Shown here: piece by piece, positions 7,005-10,303 of the stretch | Layout of the letters: every line of letters starts with the position of its first letter | Numbering within the stretch: the stretch's first letter is position 1 | Assembly (NCBI GenBank): GCA_003173915.1 | Contig: PPGL01000046.1 | Location: 1 to 10,303 of the forward strand | Source: Candidatus Levyibacteriota bacterium | GTDB taxonomy: Bacteria > Patescibacteria > Microgenomatia > Levybacterales > UBA12049 | Reading direction: 5' to 3' | Length of the DNA stretch: 10,303 bases | The notes under the pieces: generated by a model | The model's input: the letters and a program-made list of their open reading frames with translations, nothing else | The model's database searches: none | Told to the model about the DNA's origin: nothing | Position numbers and translations under genes: made by a program

Positions 7005-7114
7005 TTGTCATTGCGAGGAGCCAGTTCGATAAACTCAGGGCGACGTGGCAATCCCTATCTTGCCGGCAGGCAGGTCTTCTTCTCGAGATTGCTTCGCTTC
7101 GCTCGCAATGACAA
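7005..7114. repeat. Composite palindromic dispersed repeat (GTCATTGCGAG type)
   Basis: The element is bounded by perfect 13-bp inverted repeats: TTGTCATTGCGAG (7005-7017) and CTCGCAATGACAA (7102-7114). A second nested pair is GCAATC (7048-7053) with GATTGC (7087-7092). The GTCATTGCGAG…GCAATC module is a widespread non-coding bacterial repeat, from memory. Inside the left half sits the stretch around 7021-7040 (GTTCGATAAACTCAGGG), which resembles another dispersed repeat family, and the centre holds TTGCCGGCAGGCAGG (7060-7074) with palindrome TGCCGGCA. The rest of the 270-base gap (6932-7201) holds only the promoter at 7152-7180. Confidence 0.8.
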
Positions 7115-7151
7115 GTAGAGGCTTGGAAGAAAAAATATCCCATATTGTATA

Positions 7152-7180
7152 TTTACGAAATGTCATTCATGTGATATGCT
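7152..7180 (+). promoter_or_regulatory. Promoter of the voltage-sensor gene
   Basis: The -35-like TTTACG (7152-7157), 17-bp spacer, and extended -10 TGA-TATGCT (-10 at 7175-7180) lie upstream. ATG 7202 lies 21 bases after the -10, so this transcript would have a leader of about 14 bases, unlike its neighbours. No Shine-Dalgarno sequence is visible in that leader. Confidence 0.5.
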
Positions 7181-7201
7181 TGCCGAAAGCATCTAAAGCA
7201 C

Positions 7202-8356
7202 ATGAAACGGAAAAAAGAGCCAATCAGGGAAAGAATATACACATTTCTAGAGCAACCCCAGGGGTTGTGGCCAAATGTATTTCAGGGATTTATTTTCCTT
7301 CTTATTTTTATCTCGGTTGGGATGGTTGGAGTAGAATTTCTTTACTCCAGCATATTTCTTCAATATGAATCAATTTTCCACGTAGTAAACCTTGTAATTC
7401 TACTCATTTTTACTATTGAATTCTTGCTCCGACTTTTTACTGCTCCTAAGAAAATGTCTTTTGTAACAAAACCGTTGAGTCTTGTTGATTTTTTTGCAAT
7501 TGCGCCAAATTACCTAGAATTTGTTGTTCCGGCGATTTTTCCAACCACCGAACTTCGAATTTTGCGACTTATTCGACTGTTGCGCTTTAGCAGGGCTTTG
7601 CGGCTTCTTATGCTGTTTCGATATCAATCCATATTCAAAAAAGTTCTTCAGTATCAAGGAACCATCCTTCAGGCAATTACCCCTGTGTTAGTTTTTCTGG
7701 GAGCGCTAAAACTCTGTATTGTTTTTTTAGAAATGCATCATTTGTGGATTAGCGATACCAACTTAGAACAACTTTTCGCCATTATTGGTTTTGCCCTTGG
7801 TATTATTTTGTCTGTCAAAATAGAAATGACTCATGATAAATTTTTGCAGGTAGAAAATGCAACAATTCGACTCTATGCAACGTTACGAACTCTTACAAAT
7901 ATCATTAACCGACTTCATCCAGGATATGGAAAACAAACAATCAAGGAGTGGACTCAGACATTCTTAAAGCTTTTACATAGTCCCAAGGCTGATAATTTTC
8001 TTATTACGAAAGCAAATGAGAAGCTGTATAAAGAGATTGCGACGATAGAAGAAAAACCTGCGGATATCCACAATTATTATCTGCAAATAGTCAATGATGC
8101 TGCGTTTTGTCTTGAGAAAAAAACGCATTTGACTCCAAAAGCGTACGACACACTTTTGCATCAGGCAACAATGTTGTACTTAATCCTTACTGCGATCTTT
8201 ATTCCAGGGCTCACGGGTTTTATTTCTGTTTTGGTTGCAAGCTACGTATTGTACGGAATGTACTATCTGACTCAAGATATGGATACAATTATTGCAGGAG
8301 AGTTTGATCTTATTAACATCCGCACGAGTCAACTTGAGCATCTGGTGGAAAATTAA
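7202..8356 (+). CDS. Voltage-sensor domain fused to bestrophin/DUF4239-like membrane domain
   Basis: This is a 384-residue polytopic membrane protein. Residues 27-140 match a voltage-sensor domain: S1 (27-49); S2 (58-80) with the hallmark F-T-I-E73-F-L-L-R77; S3 (88-112) with D96 in S-L-V-D-F-F-A-I-A-P; S4 (116-135) with Arg at 119, 122, 125, 128, 131 and 134, every third residue. Two more hydrophobic segments follow (152-177 and 186-206), but no T-V-G-Y-G filter or equivalent pore loop. Residues 207-315 are a soluble helical insert beginning E-M-T-H-D-K-F-L-Q-V-E-N-A. Two further spans lie at 322-338 and 339-356, with a short acidic tail. This second half recalls bestrophin/DUF4239 anion-channel-like proteins. 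A voltage-gated anion pore is an inference; the voltage sensor itself is clear. It is convergent with the next gene. Confidence 0.9.
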   Translation: MKRKKEPIRERIYTFLEQPQGLWPNVFQGFIFLLIFISVGMVGVEFLYSSIFLQYESIFHVVNLVILLIFTIEFLLRLFTAPKKMSFVTKPLSLVDFFAIAPNYLEFVVPAIFPTTELRILRLIRLLRFSRALRLLMLFRYQSIFKKVLQYQGTILQAITPVLVFLGALKLCIVFLEMHHLWISDTNLEQLFAIIGFALGIILSVKIEMTHDKFLQVENATIRLYATLRTLTNIINRLHPGYGKQTIKEWTQTFLKLLHSPKADNFLITKANEKLYKEIATIEEKPADIHNYYLQIVNDAAFCLEKKTHLTPKAYDTLLHQATMLYLILTAIFIPGLTGFISVLVASYVLYGMYYLTQDMDTIIAGEFDLINIRTSQLEHLVEN

Positions 8357-8378
8357 AAGGAGTTAGTCAAAGCGTTGC

Positions 8379-8401
8379 GAGCACTGAACCTACGGTTGCT
8401 C
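8379..8401. terminator. Weak hairpin in the convergent gap
   Basis: Outer stem GAGC/GCTC (8379-8382/8398-8401) and inner stem AACC/GGTT (8387-8390/8394-8397, loop TAC) with a four-base bulge could form in transcripts from either side. The gap lies between two convergent genes, a sensible place for a shared terminator, but no T-run follows on either strand, so the call is tentative. Confidence 0.25.
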
Positions 8402-8418
8402 TTCCACGAAAACCCGCG

Positions 8419-9648
8419 CTAGGAAATAGGTTTTTCTTCTGCAAGTATACAATCTGTAACTTTTCCATTTCTTGCTGATGCCATAAGGATTATTTGATGA
8501 CCGGGGAGCGCCAGCCACTGTCGTACCCAGCCTTGCTTTTGTAGTTTTTCCGCAACAAGTTGAGAGGTCTCAATACTTTCCGTATCAATTACAACAGTGT
8601 GTACATTTTGAGCAAACGAAACACCTTCTTGTCCATCATGTGCAACTCGATGTGCAATTGCGTAATGTGCTTGAGAAAGTGGACCATCAACCGATTGGAT
8701 ATCTTTTGTTAAATCTGCTTGGGGTATCGTTACTTGAAATGCACTTCCTGGAAGTCCAAATGTACTCGGGAAACGTGATTCAAGTGTATGCGTATTTGTT
8801 GTCAGAAATACTGTTGATGGATCTTGTAAGGCGGTTTCTTCAGTAAGTGTTTCATGTTGAGACCTCAGAAATGCAGCATGGTCGTGAGCTGCGCGAAGAA
8901 ATGTTTTGAATCCTTCTGGAATTGCTCCAAATTCTGTTGTTGCATCAAGATTGCCAATTGTTGGAATTGTTCCCTCTCGGTATATTGCTGCCTCTGTGAT
9001 TTCACCGTCAATATAGCCTGCAAATTGTTCTGAGCATAAAAGATCGAATGCTGTACCTGCGTCTCGACGACTGTTTGGTCGTAAAATTCCAAGTACTGCA
9101 ATTTCTCCTGTTCGATGATCTTGAACACCAAAAAGTACTGGTTTGCCAGTTTGTTCTATAATGTCTGTAGCTGACTCATACGCTTGTAGTGTTGGATCGT
9201 AGTGATTTAAGTGTCGAGCAACATATTCTGCTGCATGAATATCACCAGTTGGTTCGTGTCCATGGATCATTTGGCTTTTCTTTTCTGCTGCACCGCCGCA
9301 ACCTTCTGGAAGATGTTTGTCACGAAGTTGCTCGCCATCATAATGTGCTAGAACAATAACTCCATCAATTGGTTTGCCTGTACTATTTTGTTCTGTCCTT
9401 AATTGTTGCGCAAAGAGATCTGTTCCCGCGGCAGAAATATTTGCCACAACATTTGTTGCTGGAGGAAGCCATCGTCTGGAATCCGAACAAACAAATGCTG
9501 TAAGTCTTGAGAGAGGAGAAGATCTGTGATTCATTCGCCATGCTTCTGCTTGTCTTCCTGCATTATCTGTCATGAGTGTTGCAGGTGTTACTGCGTCAAC
9601 ACGCCTTGTGTGTTCTGTTCTTGTACGTTCTCCAAGCGGTCCTGTCAT
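8419..9648 (-). CDS. Carbonic-anhydrase-like protein with long C-terminal extension
   Basis: This is a 409-residue cytosolic protein. Residues 48-120 resemble the core of beta-class carbonic anhydrases: C54-S-D56-S-R58 matches the zinc-ligand plus Asp/Arg dyad motif C-x-D-x-R. H102 after a hydrophobic strand (V-I-V-L-A-H) and C117-G-G resemble the second zinc site, but about 14 residues separate His and Cys instead of two; H112 is an alternative ligand. Beta enzymes are usually near 200 residues; here about 290 residues follow the motif, with no family I recognise. The first 40 residues are Arg/Thr-rich. The gene is divergent from the small protein at 9736, which carries the same pair of motifs. 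Start 9648 is supported by a strong promoter. CO2 hydration activity is not established. Confidence 0.85.
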   Translation of the reverse strand: MTGPLGERTRTEHTRRVDAVTPATLMTDNAGRQAEAWRMNHRSSPLSRLTAFVCSDSRRWLPPATNVVANISAAGTDLFAQQLRTEQNSTGKPIDGVIVLAHYDGEQLRDKHLPEGCGGAAEKKSQMIHGHEPTGDIHAAEYVARHLNHYDPTLQAYESATDIIEQTGKPVLFGVQDHRTGEIAVLGILRPNSRRDAGTAFDLLCSEQFAGYIDGEITEAAIYREGTIPTIGNLDATTEFGAIPEGFKTFLRAAHDHAAFLRSQHETLTEETALQDPSTVFLTTNTHTLESRFPSTFGLPGSAFQVTIPQADLTKDIQSVDGPLSQAHYAIAHRVAHDGQEGVSFAQNVHTVVIDTESIETSQLVAEKLQKQGWVRQWLALPGHQIILMASARNGKVTDCILAEEKPIS

Positions 9649-9657
9649 AAGAACATG

Positions 9658-9686
9658 ATTATAAGATATGTTGTTCGTAATTTCAA
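9658..9686 (-). promoter_or_regulatory. Promoter of the 409-residue carbonic-anhydrase-like gene
   Basis: On the minus strand, -35 TTGAAA (9681-9686), 17-bp spacer, and perfect -10 TATAAT (9658-9663). Nine bases separate the -10 from the ATG at 9648, giving a leader of zero to about three bases. It lies back to back with the promoter of the plus-strand gene at 9736. Confidence 0.8.
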
Positions 9687-9700
9687 ATGAAGCATGTTTG

Positions 9701-9729
9701 TTGCAGAGAGTTATAAATTTACCTATAAT
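9701..9729 (+). promoter_or_regulatory. Promoter of the 137-residue carbonic-anhydrase-like gene
   Basis: Perfect -10 TATAAT (9724-9729) lies 17 bp after a poor -35, TTGCAG (9701-9706). Six bases (9730-9735) separate it from ATG 9736. This position decides the start: ATG 9694 lies upstream of the promoter and would be excluded. Confidence 0.7.
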
Positions 9730-9735
9730 AACAAC

Positions 9736-10149
9736 ATGTCACAAGCTGGAGAAACATTTTTTACCGCAGTTGGATGTATGGATGGGCGAGTACAGGAACC
9801 AATTGCTCTCTACGGGCAACAAAAATTTGGTGTAACCTATTCAGATACCGTTACCGAAGCAGGACTGGTTGGACAACTTGCTAAAGCAGATGTTTCTCAA
9901 TCATTTCTTGACTCACTTGTTTTTAAAGTTTTTACTGTGTCAGCAGGCAAACATAGTTCGAGAGGCATTATTGTTCATGGCCATCAAGAATGTGCAGGAA
10001 ATCCTGTCCCAGATGAACAGCACAAAAAAGACGTGTTGACAGCAACAGAAAAACTTACCGAGCTCATGAAACTACAAGGAATTACAATTCCAATTATTCC
10101 TGTCTTTGTTGTTCGAGAGGGCGCAAAATGGGTTGTTGAGGAGCTATAA
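9736..10149 (+). CDS. Small beta-carbonic-anhydrase-like protein (CMDGR / HGHxxCAG)
   Basis: This is a 137-residue cytosolic protein. C14-M-D16-G-R18 matches the beta-carbonic-anhydrase C-x-D-x-R motif, and H81-G-H83-Q-E-C86-A-G the H-x-x-C zinc motif, here in its standard spacing (H83/C86). A predicted strand (R-G-I-I-V) precedes the His motif, as in the family fold. It is shorter than the usual 190-220 residues, lacking the long N-terminal arm. Small proteins with C-x-D-G-R and H-x-x-C-A-G-N-P are known in bacteria and archaea and often annotated carbonic-anhydrase-like without proven activity (from memory). ATG 9736 is used instead of the in-frame ATG 9694 because TATAAT lies exactly six bases before it. 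Divergent from the 409-residue protein with the same two motifs; a related substrate or shared control is likely. Confidence 0.87.
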   Translation: MSQAGETFFTAVGCMDGRVQEPIALYGQQKFGVTYSDTVTEAGLVGQLAKADVSQSFLDSLVFKVFTVSAGKHSSRGIIVHGHQECAGNPVPDEQHKKDVLTATEKLTELMKLQGITIPIIPVFVVREGAKWVVEEL

Positions 10150-10161
10150 CTACATTATAAT
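10133..10161 (+). promoter_or_regulatory. Promoter of the last gene, overlapping the preceding CDS
   Basis: Perfect -10 TATAAT (10156-10161) lies 17 bp after TTGTTG (10133-10138, only partly matching consensus). Six bases (10162-10167) separate it from ATG 10168, again leaderless geometry. The -35 lies inside the end of the upstream gene. Confidence 0.65.
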
Positions 10162-10167
10162 CGCTAC

Positions 10168-10303
10168 ATGCAGGTTACACCAATTAAAACTCACAAGATT
10201 ACCACAAAGGACACGGATATTTGTTCAATTCTTGACCAATATTTAGCGTCAAGCGGTAAGCGTCAAGAGAAAAGTGATAAAAGACCTCACCCTGACCCTC
10301 TCC
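10168..10303 (+). CDS. Start of an F420-0:glutamate-ligase-like (CofE-like) gene, cut by window edge
   Basis: Only 45 codons are visible, so this entry is partial. The start M-Q-V-T-P-I-K-T-H-K-I-T-x-K-D, followed by an I-L-D-x-Y-L helix, resembles the N-terminus of CofE-type gamma-glutamyl ligases, which add glutamate to coenzyme F420-0 or related acceptors; CPR genomes often carry such homologues without an F420 pathway (from memory). After residue 26 the sequence stops looking like that family: S-S-G-K-R-Q-E-K-S-D-K leads into R-P-H-P-D-P-L, the peptide signature of a dispersed repeat. The gene may carry a repeat insertion in a loop or be broken beyond the edge. The start is supported by TATAAT six bases upstream. 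Confidence 0.55.
   Translation, partial: MQVTPIKTHKITTKDTDICSILDQYLASSGKRQEKSDKRPHPDPL
10279..10303. repeat. Left edge of a dispersed CCTCACCCTGACCCTCTCC-type repeat
   Basis: The last bases, ending cctcaccctgaccctctcc (10285-10303), match a repeat seen between genes of many bacteria whose translation reads P-H-P-D/N-P-L-P-E-G-E-G. It is GC-richer than the surrounding DNA and interrupts the N-terminal coding region of the last gene. The rest lies outside the window, so size and symmetry cannot be judged. Confidence 0.5.

Noticed and set aside
6859..7143. Minus-strand open frame of 94 codons
   Set aside because: It is the translation of the palindromic repeat plus the antisense of the upstream gene's end; the peptide is the well-known false product of this repeat.
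8640..9131. Open frames on both strands inside the 409-residue gene
   Set aside because: They lie in other frames of a gene supported by motifs and a promoter, and show no recognisable features.
9694..9735. Upstream ATG 9694 as start of the small carbonic-anhydrase-like gene
   Set aside because: The -10 box at 9724-9729 lies downstream of it, and the extra 14 residues do not look like part of the fold.
1..10303. CRISPR array, insertion sequence or prophage
   Set aside because: No regularly spaced direct repeats, transposase, integrase or phage structural motif is seen.

Overview
The window comes from a small-genome bacterium, most likely a Candidate Phyla Radiation (Patescibacteria) member. 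The reasons are AT-rich DNA, many lineage-specific proteins without recognisable domains, short intergenic gaps, single-membrane-anchor proteins of a style common in that group, and almost no Shine-Dalgarno sequences. No in-frame TGA reassignment is needed, so the Gracilibacteria/Absconditabacteria code is not indicated. The phylum call is an inference.

Layout. 1-69: 3' part of a tRNA-Cys, followed closely by a small charged protein (82-531). 527-596: long imperfect inverted repeat. 613-687: tRNA-Ile with encoded CCA, then a membrane-anchored extracytoplasmic protein (712-1497). 1590-2238 (minus): VapBC-type toxin-antitoxin pair (PIN nuclease plus ribbon-helix-helix antitoxin), whose promoter sits inside a 14-bp-arm inverted repeat that looks like the autoregulatory operator. 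2357-6931: three same-strand orphan genes of 879, 244 and 330 residues, each with its own promoter; the first carries about six degenerate helical repeats. 7005-7114: composite palindromic repeat, with one repeat family apparently nested in another. 7202-8356: membrane protein joining a textbook voltage-sensor domain to a bestrophin/DUF4239-like C-terminal half, with no potassium-channel filter. 8419-9648 (minus) and 9736-10149 (plus): a divergent pair of proteins that both carry beta-carbonic-anhydrase-like metal/dyad motifs. 10168-end: start of a gene resembling F420-0:glutamate ligase (CofE-like), which appears to run into a dispersed repeat at the window edge.

A consistent regulatory theme runs through the window. 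At least five genes have a -10 box ending only 6-8 bases before the ATG, most with a -35-like hexamer at exactly 17-bp spacing, so their mRNAs should begin at or next to the start codon. A sixth has a 9-base gap. Leaderless transcription therefore looks like the rule here. The most unusual items are the voltage-sensor/bestrophin-like fusion, the divergent carbonic-anhydrase-like pair, the tRNAs whose T-loops lack U55, and the repeat-containing 879-residue orphan.
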